Below are positions 53,157 through 63,131 of a stretch of DNA of 64,000 bases, one piece after another. The translations under genes were made by a program, and so were the position numbers. The stretch is from Lachnospiraceae bacterium (GTDB taxonomy: Bacteria > Bacillota_A > Clostridia > Lachnospirales > Lachnospiraceae): contig JAEEWS010000008.1 of the NCBI GenBank assembly GCA_016287765.1, positions 22,897 through 86,896 on the forward strand. Reading direction: 5' to 3'. The notes below the pieces were generated by a model, which had not been told where the DNA came from, ran no database searches, and saw only the letters and a program-made list of their open reading frames with translations. Numbering within the stretch: position 1 is the stretch's first letter; each line of letters begins with the position of its first letter.

Positions 53157-54326
53157 ATGAAAAAACTGTTATTAGCAATTATAATTTTGCTTGCACCGAT
53201 ACTTTGTACCGGATGCGGGCTCGCTGTGTTTGACACCGCGACTCAGAGATTTGACAATATGATAGGGTATGATATAGCCGAGAAAATGGGCGATACCCTC
53301 GAAAGTATCGTATCGAGCGGTGATGATGTTTACGGCGAGGAAGACGGAGTACAGATCAGGGTTTTGACGCCTACACCTACGGAGGATCCTTTCTTTGTAG
53401 CTACTGCCACACCTTTTATCATAGCCACACCCACACCCATGTCTGATGAGCCTGCGGGTAAGACCGTGGACGAGTGGGTATATGCAACGGAAGCAGCCAA
53501 TGTGCGTTCCGGATGGTCCACAGAATATCTGGTGGCAGGATCCCTTACCGAAAATGACTGTGTACACAGAGTGGCGATCCTTTCCAACGGTTGGAGCAAG
53601 ATATCCTATAACGGAAATTATGCATATGTTTACGGCGACTATCTGACTACCACAAGGCCCAGAAGAGTGGGAACCACTCATCTGGATGTTATGGAATACA
53701 CGTTGGATGCCGCGTTTTCGGGAGATGATGTTTACGTTCTTGATGTAAAGAACATCATGCAGAAGCCGGAGCTCGTAAACGGACCCGAGATCACATGTCT
53801 TGCAATAGTCCTTCACTATCTGGGTTATGATGCGGTAAGCAAAGTGACTTTGGCGGAAGACTATCTGGAAACCGCAAAGCCCGGTGAAGCAACTCCTTTT
53901 GAGGCGTTTATCGGAGATCCCAGAAGCGCTAAGGAAAGCTACGGATGTTATGCACCCGTAATAGTAAAAGCGGCAAATAAGTGGTTTGAGGAAAAAAACA
54001 TCCAGAAAAACTGTATCGAAGTTTCCGGAGCCACACTGGAAGAGATGTTAAGATATGTAAAGAGCGGTGTTCCGGTTATCTGCTGGACTACCGTAAGTCT
54101 TTCACCGACGGCTTACGGAGATTCCTGGGTCATAGACGGTGAAACCTACATCTGGCGTAATAACGAGCACTGTGTAGTTATCACGGGTTACAACAACAGT
54201 AAGGGTACACTGATCGTATGCGATCCTTTAAAGGGCCTTGTTGAATATACCATGAACGATTTCGTTGTAAGATACAAGGAACAGTACAGTAACGCATGCA
54301 TAGTTACAAACAAGATTCAACAGTGA
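53157..54326 (+). CDS. Lipoprotein with bacterial SH3 domain and C39-like peptidase domain
   Basis: 389 residues. Lipoprotein signal with lipobox LCTGC, a Thr/Pro-rich linker (near 65-90), an SH3b domain (AANVRSGWSTEYLVAG through YNGNYAYVYGDYL, about 105-160), then a papain-like domain resembling peptidase C39_2: Cys in GPEITCLAIVLHYLGY, His in NEHCVVITGYN and Asp in VCDPLKG. It is likely a surface cysteine peptidase or amidase acting at the cell wall. Starts 16 bases after the deaminase gene. Catalytic assignment is by motif only. Confidence 0.82.
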   Translation: MKKLLLAIIILLAPILCTGCGLAVFDTATQRFDNMIGYDIAEKMGDTLESIVSSGDDVYGEEDGVQIRVLTPTPTEDPFFVATATPFIIATPTPMSDEPAGKTVDEWVYATEAANVRSGWSTEYLVAGSLTENDCVHRVAILSNGWSKISYNGNYAYVYGDYLTTTRPRRVGTTHLDVMEYTLDAAFSGDDVYVLDVKNIMQKPELVNGPEITCLAIVLHYLGYDAVSKVTLAEDYLETAKPGEATPFEAFIGDPRSAKESYGCYAPVIVKAANKWFEEKNIQKNCIEVSGATLEEMLRYVKSGVPVICWTTVSLSPTAYGDSWVIDGETYIWRNNEHCVVITGYNNSKGTLIVCDPLKGLVEYTMNDFVVRYKEQYSNACIVTNKIQQ

Positions 54327-54334
54327 TCGGTAAG

Positions 54335-54673
54335 ATGAGATTGAAATTTTTTGGGCGTCGCCCGGTTCCGGGCCTTGACTTTAAGAAAAAAGCGCCTTCT
54401 AAAAACGGAATAGTATCATGCATTTTCGGAATTGCAGCCATGGCTGTGTTTATTGCCGCAAGCATTATTTCGGCCAAGGCTGACGGAGATGCCGGGGAGC
54501 CGGTGGGATTCATGGGGATCTCATCGGCACTCCTTTGTATTGTGGGTTTGGTCTTTGCAAGTGACGGTATGAGGGAGAGAGAAGTGGGCTATCTTTTCCC
54601 GATCATCGGCGCAGTGCTTAACGGACTGCTGCTGGTTTATCTTTTTTGGCTCTATATTTACGGATTGATCTAA
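54335..54673 (+). CDS. Small three-helix membrane protein (DUF6142-like)
   Basis: 112 residues from the ATG at 54335; the frame also allows an earlier ATG at 54296 that overlaps the previous gene. A basic N-terminus (RLKFFGRRP, FKKKAPSKNG) is followed by three hydrophobic segments, the last containing YLFPIIGAVLNGLLLVY. The pattern resembles the small DUF6142 proteins common in Lachnospiraceae, but I am not sure of the family. It sits 9 bases after the lipoprotein stop and 9 before the next gene, so it belongs to the same operon. Confidence 0.7.
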   Translation: MRLKFFGRRPVPGLDFKKKAPSKNGIVSCIFGIAAMAVFIAASIISAKADGDAGEPVGFMGISSALLCIVGLVFASDGMREREVGYLFPIIGAVLNGLLLVYLFWLYIYGLI

Positions 54674-54682
54674 GGGGGTATC

Positions 54683-56767
54683 ATGGACATTATTGATGAA
54701 CGATTTGAACTGGTCCGCGGCCGCATAGCAGAGATAGTGGAGGAATGCGGACAAAATGACAGTTTTCCCGAGAAAACTGCCTGGGCCTTTAAGACCATAG
54801 GAAAACTCTGGTTAAAGACCTGTGATCTTTATGAGCTTTGTAAAAGCGAAAAAGGTGTTTTCGGAAAGAGCCTCGAGGAACTGAGGGCTTTTTATAATGA
54901 ACTTTATTTTAACATCCTGCCCGAAAACTATGAAAAGAGTCTTGAAAATCCGGCTTATGCCGTGAAGATGCTAAAAAGAAAGAACGGCAGGTTTTTATCT
55001 CTGCTTGCTGCGGAAGTCTATGCCAATATGAATAATGCGGCCAACGGCTATATTGAGTATCTGACTCCGGAAATGGAACTCTTTGTGGAGATCTATTGTC
55101 TGTTCAGAGATGCTTACGCCGAATACGACAGGGCGGAAGCTGAAAAGCAGGCCTATGCCTACTCAAGGCAGGCATTCTGTTCCTATAAAAAAGATAATAT
55201 TGCAGATCTGGACGACAAGGTCTTTGGCGAAAGATATGATCCCGACAATAATAATATGCTCCGTATATTGAACTCCGATCTTAAGGATCTGAGATACCTT
55301 TACATGTACGGTGATTACATTACGGAAAACGAGATACAGATCGCAAACTATCTGAACTCCCTGAAAGATGAAGAACTGCATGAGATGGCGGAAACACTTG
55401 CTTCCGGGTATCTCCGCGGATTTAAGGTGATGAATGCCCACTTTAAGGAGGGAGGAAATGCAAGCGTCAGCTATTTCGTCGGAATGGAAGCTATGGTCTT
55501 AAGGGTGATACAGTCCCTTAAGGACAGAAATTGCAACGTAACCATGAGAAATGCTCCTCTCAGGTTAAGGTATACCGAGTGCGGTGCCGTAACCACTACA
55601 AACGTTAATACTCAGTTTATCTTTGATCACAAAGACGATATGGCTCTGTGGTTTGACCGGGCCTATGTGGCAAGGGAAGTCGAATGCTACAAAGCATCAT
55701 TTGAAAAGCACAGAGAAAAGACGGATCTTTATAACGGCCCCATAAACATTGACGGCTTCGGACTTCCGGATTTTGATCCCGTTTACAAGAGCGAGGCCTA
55801 TAACTACACTCCGGCCCAGAACAAGCTTATGGTGGAGTTCAGGGGTAAGATCGCAGGCATACATTACAGCTACATTAAGAGCGATGAGACCTCCTTTGCC
55901 ATTATTGCCTATCCCTTCCCCGGCATAGGAAAGGACTTTGAGAGCATATTCAATGATACCGTTAAGGTTAATAACCTGGATAACGGTCTCTATCAGAAGA
56001 TACAGCAGAACATCATCGATGAACTTGATAAGGGCTTCGCTGTCCATGTGACCGGAAGAAACGGCAACGAAACAGATGTTACCGTGGCGCTTACCCAGAT
56101 CACGGATCCGGAAAAGCAGACGGTGTTTGAAAACTGTACAGCGGATGTGAACATTCCTTTGGGAGAGGTGTTCACTTCTCCCAGGTTAAAGGGGACCAAT
56201 GGTCTGCTGCATGTTAAAAAGGTGTTTTTAAACGGCCTGGAATACAGAAATCTGAGGGTGCGTTTTAAGGATGGAGTGACCACCGAGGTTACCTGCGAGA
56301 ATTATGAAGAGGAATCGGAGAATAAGAAGTTTATTTCCGAAAACCTTCTCTTCAAACATGAGTTCCTTCCTCTGGGTGAATTTGCCATCGGTACCAATAC
56401 CACAGCCTTTGTGATGGGAGAGAAGTACGGCATACAGAAGAAACTTCCCATTTTGATCGCAGAAAAGACAGGGCCTCACTTTGCTATAGGCGATACCTGT
56501 TACAGCCACGCAGAGGACCACAAAGTCTATAATCCCAACGGCAAGGAGATCATCTCCAGGACCAATGATTTTGCCGAGCTTAGAAACACCGAGCCGGAAA
56601 AAGCTTATTTTAACTGTCATACGGATATCACAATACCCTATGACGAATTGGGCGATATCATATCTTTGCGCAATGACGGCAAGGATTTTGAGATAATTAA
56701 GAATGGAAGATTCGTTGTAAAGGGAACAGAGATCCTTAACGACGTTCTTGACAAAAAAGGGAGGTAA
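54683..56767 (+). CDS. M29-like aminopeptidase with long N-terminal extension
   Basis: 694 residues, well above the ~370-410 of ordinary M29 aminopeptidases. The C-terminal ~350 residues carry M29-type metal-site segments: [44 protein letters not shown] and [14 protein letters not shown]. The N-terminal ~330 residues are mostly helical with no recognised domain, and probably cap or gate the peptidase. No signal peptide, so intracellular. AAGGGGG lies before the start. The 3' end abuts purE (one base between the stop codon and the next start). Confidence 0.78.
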   Translation: MDIIDERFELVRGRIAEIVEECGQNDSFPEKTAWAFKTIGKLWLKTCDLYELCKSEKGVFGKSLEELRAFYNELYFNILPENYEKSLENPAYAVKMLKRKNGRFLSLLAAEVYANMNNAANGYIEYLTPEMELFVEIYCLFRDAYAEYDRAEAEKQAYAYSRQAFCSYKKDNIADLDDKVFGERYDPDNNNMLRILNSDLKDLRYLYMYGDYITENEIQIANYLNSLKDEELHEMAETLASGYLRGFKVMNAHFKEGGNASVSYFVGMEAMVLRVIQSLKDRNCNVTMRNAPLRLRYTECGAVTTTNVNTQFIFDHKDDMALWFDRAYVAREVECYKASFEKHREKTDLYNGPINIDGFGLPDFDPVYKSEAYNYTPAQNKLMVEFRGKIAGIHYSYIKSDETSFAIIAYPFPGIGKDFESIFNDTVKVNNLDNGLYQKIQQNIIDELDKGFAVHVTGRNGNETDVTVALTQITDPEKQTVFENCTADVNIPLGEVFTSPRLKGTNGLLHVKKVFLNGLEYRNLRVRFKDGVTTEVTCENYEEESENKKFISENLLFKHEFLPLGEFAIGTNTTAFVMGEKYGIQKKLPILIAEKTGPHFAIGDTCYSHAEDHKVYNPNGKEIISRTNDFAELRNTEPEKAYFNCHTDITIPYDELGDIISLRNDGKDFEIIKNGRFVVKGTEILNDVLDKKGR

Positions 56768-56768
56768 C

Positions 56769-57272
56769 ATGGCAAAAGTAGGAATAGTTATGGGAAGCGA
56801 TTCGGATTTTCCCATCATGAAAAAAGCTGCCGAGATGCTGGAAAAGTTTGGCATCGATTACGAAATGACGGTCATATCCGCACATCGTATGCCTGATGTG
56901 TTCTTTGATTATGCGGCAAGCGCAAAAGAAAAGGGCTTCAAGGTGATCATCGCGGGAGCGGGAGGCGCGGCTCATCTTCCGGGCATGTGCGCTGCGATCT
57001 TCCCCCTGCCCGTTATAGGAGTTCCGATCAAATCGGCGGCGCTTTCGGGGATGGATTCACTGTACTCCATCGTGCAGATGCCCTCGGGGATACCCGTTGC
57101 CACAGTAGCTATCGACGGTGCGGCAAACGCGGGCATATTGGCTGCCAAGATATTGGCAACAAATGACGATGAGCTTCTTGAAAAGATAGAAGCGTATAAA
57201 GAAGAATTAAAAGCTTCCGTAATGGTTAAAAAAGCCAAAATGGAAGATATGGGTATTAAATACGAGAAATAA
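56769..57272 (+). CDS. purE: N5-carboxyaminoimidazole ribonucleotide mutase
   Basis: 167 residues from the ATG at 56769 (GGGAGG upstream). Class I PurE motifs: [22 protein letters not shown] (catalytic His), and [16 protein letters not shown]. It shifts the carboxyl group in N5-CAIR to give CAIR in purine synthesis. No other pur gene is nearby; it lies between the peptidase and secDF, 21 bases from the latter. Confidence 0.95.
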   Translation: MAKVGIVMGSDSDFPIMKKAAEMLEKFGIDYEMTVISAHRMPDVFFDYAASAKEKGFKVIIAGAGGAAHLPGMCAAIFPLPVIGVPIKSAALSGMDSLYSIVQMPSGIPVATVAIDGAANAGILAAKILATNDDELLEKIEAYKEELKASVMVKKAKMEDMGIKYEK

Positions 57273-57293
57273 TTTAAAGGAAGAAAAAAAGAA

Positions 57294-59516
57294 ATGAATG
57301 CGAAATTAAAAGGCGGTTTAAAGGTTCTGGGAATACTTGCATTTGCGGCTTTCCTGATGTTTATGGCAGTAGTGGGCTTTGGAGAAGGCAAGATGTTTTC
57401 GGCGTCGGCCATCAAAAAAGGTCTTGATCTTGCCGGTGGTGTAAGTATCACCTATGAGGCAACAGCGGATGATGTTTCCGAAGAAGAGATGGGAGATGCG
57501 ATCTACAAGCTGCAACTCCGTGCAGATGTGTATTCTACGGAAGCGAGTGTTTATCAGGAAGGTACAAAGAGGATCACGGTTGAGATCCCCGGAGTAAACG
57601 ATGCAGAGACTATACTTACCGATCTGGGAAATCCCGGAGCACTTTATTTTGTATATGGTACCGGAAACTTAAGGTATGATTCGGCCAATGATAAATATTA
57701 TCTCACTAAGACCATTGACGAGCTTAAAGCTGCCGATCAGATCGTTTTAAACGGTAATGATATATCTGATGCCAAGGCAGGATCACAGGAAGCTCAGAGT
57801 TATGTGGGCGGAAGGGAATATGTGGTTCAGTTGTTCCTTAACGATGAAGGCTCCAAAAAATTTGCCGAAGCTACAGAAAAGAGCATAGGTCAGAAGATAG
57901 CTATTGTTTATGATAACGATGTTATTTCAGCACCCACGGTAAATACTGCTATTCCGGGCGGCTCTGCCATCATCAGCGGTATGGCAGATTTTGAAGAGGC
58001 GGATATCCTTGCTTCCACCATCCGTATCGGTGCACTTCCCATTGAGCTTAAGGAAGTACGTTCCAACGTTGTAGGCGCTCAACTCGGTCAGGATGCAATC
58101 AGAACCTCACTTATTGCAGGAGCCGTAGGTTTCCTGTGTCTGATCCTTTTCATGATCATTTATTACAGAGTTCCCGGAATTGCCGCATCCCTTGCTCTTG
58201 TTGTATATGTGGGACTTATGGTGTTCTTCCTCAATGCATTTAATGCCACCCTAACCCTTTTGGGTATAGCCGGTATCATATTGTCAATAGGTATGGCTGT
58301 GGATGCCAATGTCATTATATTCCAGCGTATAAGAGAAGAACTTGCAAGAGGGCTTACTGTAAGAAGTGCGATCAAGAACGGCTTTAAGAAGGCCTTCAGT
58401 GCCATCTTTGACGGTAACGTAACAACCCTTATTGCGGCTTTTGTGCTTTTTGTTATGGCTTCCGGTGGTGTTAAGGGCTTCTCTACAACCCTTGCCATCG
58501 GTATCGTTCTTTCCATGTTTACAGCTCTTGCGGTAACCAGACTCACACTTAACGCTTTATATGAAGTTGGTTTCAGTAATGAAAAATTCTATGGTATTGC
58601 AAAGCAGAGAAAGACCATTAATTTTGTAAAGAACAGCCCCAAGTTTTTCGCTGCTTCCTGTGTTTTGATCCTTGTTGGCATTGTTTCGATGATAGTATTC
58701 GGTGTTAAGGATAAGAAACCCTTAAACTATGGCCTTGACTTCTCCGGCGGTACATCACTTTCCGTTACCTTGCCCGATAAATACAGTGAAAGCATGAACC
58801 TTGAACTGGAAAAACTGGTTTCCGATACTATTTCCAAGACCCCACAGATCACCAAGGTTTCCGGAGAAAATACCTATATCATTAAGACCATGGAGATCGA
58901 TAAGGATCAGAGAGCTCAGGTGGTAAATGCACTTGTTGAAAAATACAATGTGGATGAGTCACTTATTGAAACAGAGAATATTTCCGGAAATGTAAGTGCG
59001 GAGATGAGAAGACATGCCATCATCGCTGTAGTTGTAGCGGTAATCTGCATGCTCATATACATCTGGTTCCGTTTCAAGAACTTCAACTTTGCGGCATCTG
59101 CTGTTATTGCACTTGTTCATGATGTACTCATTGTCCTCATGCTCTATGCGGTATCAAGGATCTCCGTAGGTAACGGTTTTATTGCATGTATGCTTACTAT
59201 AGTAGGTTATTCCATAAATGCCACTATTGTTATCTTTGACCGTATCCGTGAGAACATGGCTGAGAAGAACAAGAAGACATCTGTTACGGAGATCGTTGAT
59301 ATGTCGATCACACAGACACTTTCCAGAAGTATCAACACATCCCTTACCACATTCCTGATGGTATTTGCACTTGTTATCTTTGGTGTTGATTCATTAAAGG
59401 TATTTGCATTCCCGCTCATGTTCGGTATCATCGCAGGTGCTTATTCATCAGTATGCATCACCGGACCTCTTTGGCACTTTATGGAAACACATATGAAAAA
59501 GAAAGATGAAGAATAG
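57294..59516 (+). CDS. secDF: Fused protein-export membrane protein SecDF
   Basis: 740 residues. SecD half: first helix near 9-25, GLDLAGGVSITYE, a large extracytoplasmic domain, then helices with the DXXXXD-bearing segment GMAVDANVIIFQRIREEL. SecF half from about 440: a new first helix, GLDFSGGTSL, and VGYSINATIVIFDRIRENM near the end. Twelve membrane helices are expected. The protein uses the proton or sodium gradient to help pull secreted proteins across the membrane. AAGGAAG precedes the start. Confidence 0.95.
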   Translation: MNAKLKGGLKVLGILAFAAFLMFMAVVGFGEGKMFSASAIKKGLDLAGGVSITYEATADDVSEEEMGDAIYKLQLRADVYSTEASVYQEGTKRITVEIPGVNDAETILTDLGNPGALYFVYGTGNLRYDSANDKYYLTKTIDELKAADQIVLNGNDISDAKAGSQEAQSYVGGREYVVQLFLNDEGSKKFAEATEKSIGQKIAIVYDNDVISAPTVNTAIPGGSAIISGMADFEEADILASTIRIGALPIELKEVRSNVVGAQLGQDAIRTSLIAGAVGFLCLILFMIIYYRVPGIAASLALVVYVGLMVFFLNAFNATLTLLGIAGIILSIGMAVDANVIIFQRIREELARGLTVRSAIKNGFKKAFSAIFDGNVTTLIAAFVLFVMASGGVKGFSTTLAIGIVLSMFTALAVTRLTLNALYEVGFSNEKFYGIAKQRKTINFVKNSPKFFAASCVLILVGIVSMIVFGVKDKKPLNYGLDFSGGTSLSVTLPDKYSESMNLELEKLVSDTISKTPQITKVSGENTYIIKTMEIDKDQRAQVVNALVEKYNVDESLIETENISGNVSAEMRRHAIIAVVVAVICMLIYIWFRFKNFNFAASAVIALVHDVLIVLMLYAVSRISVGNGFIACMLTIVGYSINATIVIFDRIRENMAEKNKKTSVTEIVDMSITQTLSRSINTSLTTFLMVFALVIFGVDSLKVFAFPLMFGIIAGAYSSVCITGPLWHFMETHMKKKDEE

Positions 59517-59522
59517 TTTTTA

Positions 59523-60773
59523 ATGTCAGATTTCAGAGAATTGGAGAAAGAGAATAAAGAGAAGATCAAAGGAAAGGGCAGAGGGCGTTTGGTCCTCGGC
59601 CTTCTCCTTATTGTGGTTGCCGTGGTTCTGGTTTCCTACAGGAGCGGTTTTTTTGATTCAATATTTGACGGGAAGAAGACGAATGAAGAGTACCTCGCCG
59701 AGGAGATCACAAAAAAGATGAAAGGCTTCGATGAGCTTCTGATCGACGAAGTTTCGTTGATGAGCGAGGGAAGAGGTACTGCTGTGGGAAAAGTGCAGCT
59801 AAGGACCAATAACCTTTTGAATCTTCTTTTGGGTAATACGGAATTCGACTTTCATTACACCGAGAATGGATATGCCATTACAGAGATCAATACAAACATA
59901 GAACTGGCCTCCTTTGAGTTTGACTATCCAAGCCTTAAAAAGCTGGCTTCCTCTGAGGTTTTGAAATCCTCGGCCTTTAAAAAACTTTTGGAAAAATACA
60001 GGCTTATCTATTACGAGAAGCTGTTTAAAGACCGCATATCTTCCCGCAATGATAATTACATCAATAACCTGGACGGCGTGATACTGGTTGAGACGGAAAT
60101 GAAGTTTGAACTCTCGGCTGAGGATTACGATAGAGCTATGGAAGCATGTCTTTATGCGGCGCGTAAGGATAAAACCCTTAAAAAGGCATATAAAGCCCTT
60201 GCTGAAGAGGGAGAGACTTATGATGAGTTTCTCAATAAGCTGGAAGAGAGCATAGAGAAACAGAGAGAAAAGGCTTTTGGAGGAGAAAAAATCTACGGTG
60301 CATTTTACATTAATGTCAGCGAAGGACTTACCATGGCAGATATTACGACAGAGAACGCCGATGATGAGGGAGACCTTGTTATTAAGCATATAAAGGCGGG
60401 CTATACCTATCTTAATCGTGAGGTGGGATTTGTCCTGGATTACGATGACGGAACAAGTACTTTAAATGTTCTTGGCAGCGGCATCTACAATGATAAAGAT
60501 ATTACCTTTAACACTACGGGAACACTTAAGGCAGAAGGCCCCGGGATAAAAGAGGCCAATGGTTACGATCTGGAATTTGTGACCAAGAATCTGCAGTTTT
60601 TCAGGGCCGGCGAAATATATGCGTCCGGGACCGTCTTGCTTGAATATAAGGATTCGGAAAAAGAAAGTACGATGATCGAGTTTGAAAGTAAAAACGGCAG
60701 TCAGACCATAGAGACGACGACTGTCAGAACAAACGGAAGTCGTGAGGAATCCGCCATTTACATAACAAGATAA
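59523..60773 (+). CDS. Membrane-anchored protein of unknown function downstream of secDF
   Basis: 416 residues. A charged cytoplasmic start (about 1-25) is followed by one membrane helix (LVLGLLLIVVAVVLVSY) and a ~370-residue extracytoplasmic part rich in Glu, Lys and beta strands, with helical central portion (EDYDRAMEACLYAARKDKTLKKAY). I do not recognise a domain; a Lachnospiraceae-specific DUF is likely. It begins 6 bases after secDF with no obvious ribosome site, so translation may be coupled. The position suggests, but does not prove, a role in late secretion or folding on the outer face. Confidence 0.78.
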   Translation: MSDFRELEKENKEKIKGKGRGRLVLGLLLIVVAVVLVSYRSGFFDSIFDGKKTNEEYLAEEITKKMKGFDELLIDEVSLMSEGRGTAVGKVQLRTNNLLNLLLGNTEFDFHYTENGYAITEINTNIELASFEFDYPSLKKLASSEVLKSSAFKKLLEKYRLIYYEKLFKDRISSRNDNYINNLDGVILVETEMKFELSAEDYDRAMEACLYAARKDKTLKKAYKALAEEGETYDEFLNKLEESIEKQREKAFGGEKIYGAFYINVSEGLTMADITTENADDEGDLVIKHIKAGYTYLNREVGFVLDYDDGTSTLNVLGSGIYNDKDITFNTTGTLKAEGPGIKEANGYDLEFVTKNLQFFRAGEIYASGTVLLEYKDSEKESTMIEFESKNGSQTIETTTVRTNGSREESAIYITR

Positions 60774-60776
60774 ATA

Positions 60777-60805
60777 TTGACATTTACAAAACCCTGCTGT
60801 ATAAT
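60777..60805 (+). promoter_or_regulatory. Consensus promoter of the tRNA cluster
   Basis: TTGACA, 17 bases, TATAAT: a perfect sigma-A consensus starting 4 bases after the upstream stop codon and ending 23 bases before tRNA-Pro. Confidence 0.92.
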
Positions 60806-60828
60806 TCGCTTGTTTTTCGGTTTTGTAG

Positions 60829-60902
60829 CGAGGTGTGGCTCAGCTTGGTGGAGCGCCTGCTTTGGGAGCAGGAGGTCGCAGGTTCAAATCCTGTCACCTC
60901 GA
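60829..60902 (+). tRNA. tRNA-Pro (TGG)
   Basis: Acceptor stem CGAGGTG/CACCTCG, anticodon loop TTTGGGA between CCTGC and GCAGG (anticodon TGG), T-loop GGTTCAAATCC. The 3' CCA is not encoded. Confidence 0.95.
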
Positions 60903-60958
60903 TGTGGATCGATCACAAGAAGTTGTGGTTGATTTCGGAAATTTTATGAAAAATGATG

Positions 60959-60987
60959 TTGACAAAACGTCTAACCTGTGGTAAATT
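60959..60987 (+). promoter_or_regulatory. Second promoter inside the tRNA cluster
   Basis: TTGACA at 60959-60964 and TAAATT at 60982-60987, 17-base spacing, in the 148-base gap between tRNA-Pro and tRNA-Gly. It could drive the last five tRNAs separately. Confidence 0.65.
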
Positions 60988-61050
60988 ATCGCATGTCGCT
61001 TGAGCGACTAAATACTTCTTAAAGGACGATGAAGTTATAAAAATCATTAT

Positions 61051-61121
61051 GCAGGTGTGGTTCAATGGTAGAACACCAGCCTTCCAAGCTGGATACGTGG
61101 GTTCGATTCCCATCACCTGCT
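61051..61121 (+). tRNA. tRNA-Gly (TCC)
   Basis: Acceptor stem GCAGGTG/CACCTGC, anticodon loop CTTCCAA between CCAGC and GCTGG (anticodon TCC), T-loop GGTTCGATTCC. CCA not encoded. Confidence 0.95.
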
Positions 61122-61148
61122 TTTACTTGGACTTTTTGCCTAAGTTAT

Positions 61149-61222
<74 letters not shown>

Positions 61223-61274
61223 TGAGCGGTCTGCGTATCGTAGACTGCATTCTTTTTTAGGAAGAATATTGTAT

Positions 61275-61349
61275 GGTGGATATGGCGCAGTTGGCTAGCG
61301 CGCCAGATTGTGGCTCTGGAGGCCCTGGGTTCGAGTCCCAGTATCCACC
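61275..61349 (+). tRNA. tRNA-His (GTG)
   Basis: Acceptor stem GTGGATA/TATCCAC with the extra G at position -1 opposite discriminator C, both diagnostic of tRNA-His; anticodon loop TTGTGGC between CCAGA and TCTGG (anticodon GTG). Confidence 0.95.
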
Positions 61350-61385
61350 CTTTTCAAAAAAAGGCACGAAGGGCGCCGCGAACAT

Positions 61386-61457
61386 TGGGCTATCGCCAAG
61401 CGGTAAGGCACAGCACTTTGACTGCTGCACTCGCTGGTTCGAATCCAGCTAGCCCAG
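61386..61457 (+). tRNA. tRNA-Gln (TTG)
   Basis: Acceptor stem TGGGCTA/TAGCCCA, anticodon loop CTTTGAC between CAGCA and TGCTG (anticodon TTG), T-loop GGTTCGAATCC. Confidence 0.95.
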
Positions 61458-61472
61458 CTTTTTGAGAAATAT

Positions 61473-61545
61473 GGGCTACTAGCTCAGGCGGTAGAGCACT
61501 TGACTTTTAATCAAGGTGTCGCGGGTTCGAGTCCCGCGTGGCTCA
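61473..61545 (+). tRNA. tRNA-Lys (TTT)
   Basis: Acceptor stem GGGCTAC/GTGGCTC with G-T pairs, anticodon loop CTTTTAA between CTTGA and TCAAG (anticodon TTT), T-loop GGTTCGAGTCC. The last of six tRNAs. Confidence 0.95.
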
Positions 61546-61555
61546 GTACGAAATT

Positions 61556-61590
61556 AAAGGATCGAGACTTAATAGTCCCGATCCTTTTTT
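61556..61590 (+). terminator. Terminator of the tRNA cluster
   Basis: AAAGGATCG-GACT pairs with AGTC-CGATCCTTT (13 bp with one mismatch) and runs into six Ts; it is only 7 bases from the 3' end of the converging phosphofructokinase gene. Confidence 0.92.
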
Positions 61591-61596
61591 AACTTT

Positions 61597-62853
61597 TTAT
61601 AACAGGTCCTGATAGCCTTTTCTGTACAGGTGTCTCGGGATACCGTCAACCATGATGGGAGCCACGTCACCCTGGATGAGAGGGCGGACGTAGGTGATGA
61701 ATTCGTTGGTGACGTAGGTTCCGTCCTTGGTGATCCATTCTCTGGGAACGAGACGCTCGTCATTGGCGATCTTGTGCACGTCCTTGACTTCCGTGCCTGC
61801 CTGATAAGGATCATCGGAGAGACGCTGGATGACAACCATTTTTCCGCTGTCGCCTTCGTCTGCGGCCTTCATGGCAGCACCGCCTACTTCGTAGGCCTCC
61901 AGGATATCTATACGCGAAGCACAGTGGCTGGCGGAACGCTGAAGAGTGGAGAGCTCGATGGCTCTGGTCTTACAGCCGATCTCTTTGGCAAGAAGATTGC
62001 AGAGATATCTGGCGGTTCCGGTGAGCTGTTTATGACCGAAGGCATCCACGTAATCCGTATTTTCGTCCATTTCGCAGATGTACTGGCCTTCGGCGGTATG
62101 TATGCCTTCGGAAACGGCTATTACAACAGAGGCTTTTTTCTTTAGAAGCTCTCTGGATTTTTTGATGAATGCAGGAATATCGAAGGGCAGTTCCGGCAGA
62201 TAGATGGCATCGGGACCGTCGCAATCCTCGCCCTTTGCAAGGACAGAAGCACCGGTGAGCCAGCCTGCATTTCTTCCCATGATCTCGATCACGAGTATCT
62301 GGCCGTTCTTGGTCTCCAGACTCCAACCATCACGGATGATCTCCTTCACGGATGTACCGATGTACTTTGCGGCTGAGCCGTAGCCGGGGGTGTGATCCGT
62401 AAGAGCCAGATCGTTATCGATGGTCTTTGGACATCCTACAAAGCGGATATCTGAGCCGGAGATGATGGCATAATCCGAAAGCTTCTTGATGGTGTCCATA
62501 GAGTCGTTTCCACCTATATATATGAAGCAGTCAACTTCCAGATCTTCAAGTATACTGAATATCTTTTCGTATACATCCTTGTTCTCGCTGATGGTGGGCA
62601 GCTTATAGCGGCAGGTGCCGAGATAAGCGGAAGGGGTACGCTTAAGAAGCTCGGCATCCAGGCCTGACTGTATGTGATCAGACAGATCGATATATCTGCC
62701 CTCCAACAATCCCTGTACGCCGTGAAGCATTCCGTAGACCTTGTTATATCCTCTGTCCTTGGCGGTCCTGAAAACACCGGCAAGAGAGGAGTTGATAGCT
62801 GCGGTAGGTCCTCCCGACTGTCCTACGATTACATTACGTTTTTTCTTCTCCAT
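61597..62853 (-). CDS. pfp: PPi-dependent 6-phosphofructokinase
   Basis: 418 residues of the PFK superfamily. Start NVIVGQSGGPTAAINSS. The residues that separate phosphate donors are GGNDSMDT (Asp where ATP enzymes have Gly) and PKTIDNDL (Lys where ATP enzymes have Gly), both favouring pyrophosphate. The fructose 6-phosphate site contains EIMGRNAGWLTG. The enzyme is reversible, linking fructose 6-phosphate and fructose 1,6-bisphosphate. CGGAGGACG lies before the start. Single gene facing the tRNA cluster. Confidence 0.93.
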   Translation of the reverse strand: MEKKKRNVIVGQSGGPTAAINSSLAGVFRTAKDRGYNKVYGMLHGVQGLLEGRYIDLSDHIQSGLDAELLKRTPSAYLGTCRYKLPTISENKDVYEKIFSILEDLEVDCFIYIGGNDSMDTIKKLSDYAIISGSDIRFVGCPKTIDNDLALTDHTPGYGSAAKYIGTSVKEIIRDGWSLETKNGQILVIEIMGRNAGWLTGASVLAKGEDCDGPDAIYLPELPFDIPAFIKKSRELLKKKASVVIAVSEGIHTAEGQYICEMDENTDYVDAFGHKQLTGTARYLCNLLAKEIGCKTRAIELSTLQRSASHCASRIDILEAYEVGGAAMKAADEGDSGKMVVIQRLSDDPYQAGTEVKDVHKIANDERLVPREWITKDGTYVTNEFITYVRPLIQGDVAPIMVDGIPRHLYRKGYQDLL

Positions 62854-63059
62854 ACGTCCTCCGTCCTTTTAGCTTTTTTGCACAAAAAATTAGAAAATTT
62901 TGAGTAAGTGAAAGGTTAATTCTGACAATCACTACTTTATCAAATTTACAGACGAATTTCAACACAGAAACGGGCTTAATGATAAGAAAAATTATGACAC
63001 AACCCGTTCGTGTGCAGTAACAGGCATATACTTACTCTACGATCTATGTGTCAGCAGAC

Positions 63060-63088
63060 TTCCATGTCACCCCAAAAAGTGATATAAT
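63060..63088 (+). promoter_or_regulatory. Promoter of the DUF308 gene
   Basis: TTCCAT at 63060-63065 and extended -10 TGA-TATAAT ending at 63088, 17-base spacing, 44 bases before the start. The rest of the 278-base gap from the pfp start shows no gene. Confidence 0.7.
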
Positions 63089-63131
63089 CTGAAAGACGGG
63101 CTTGACCTGTTATCAATAGGGAGGTTTTAAA

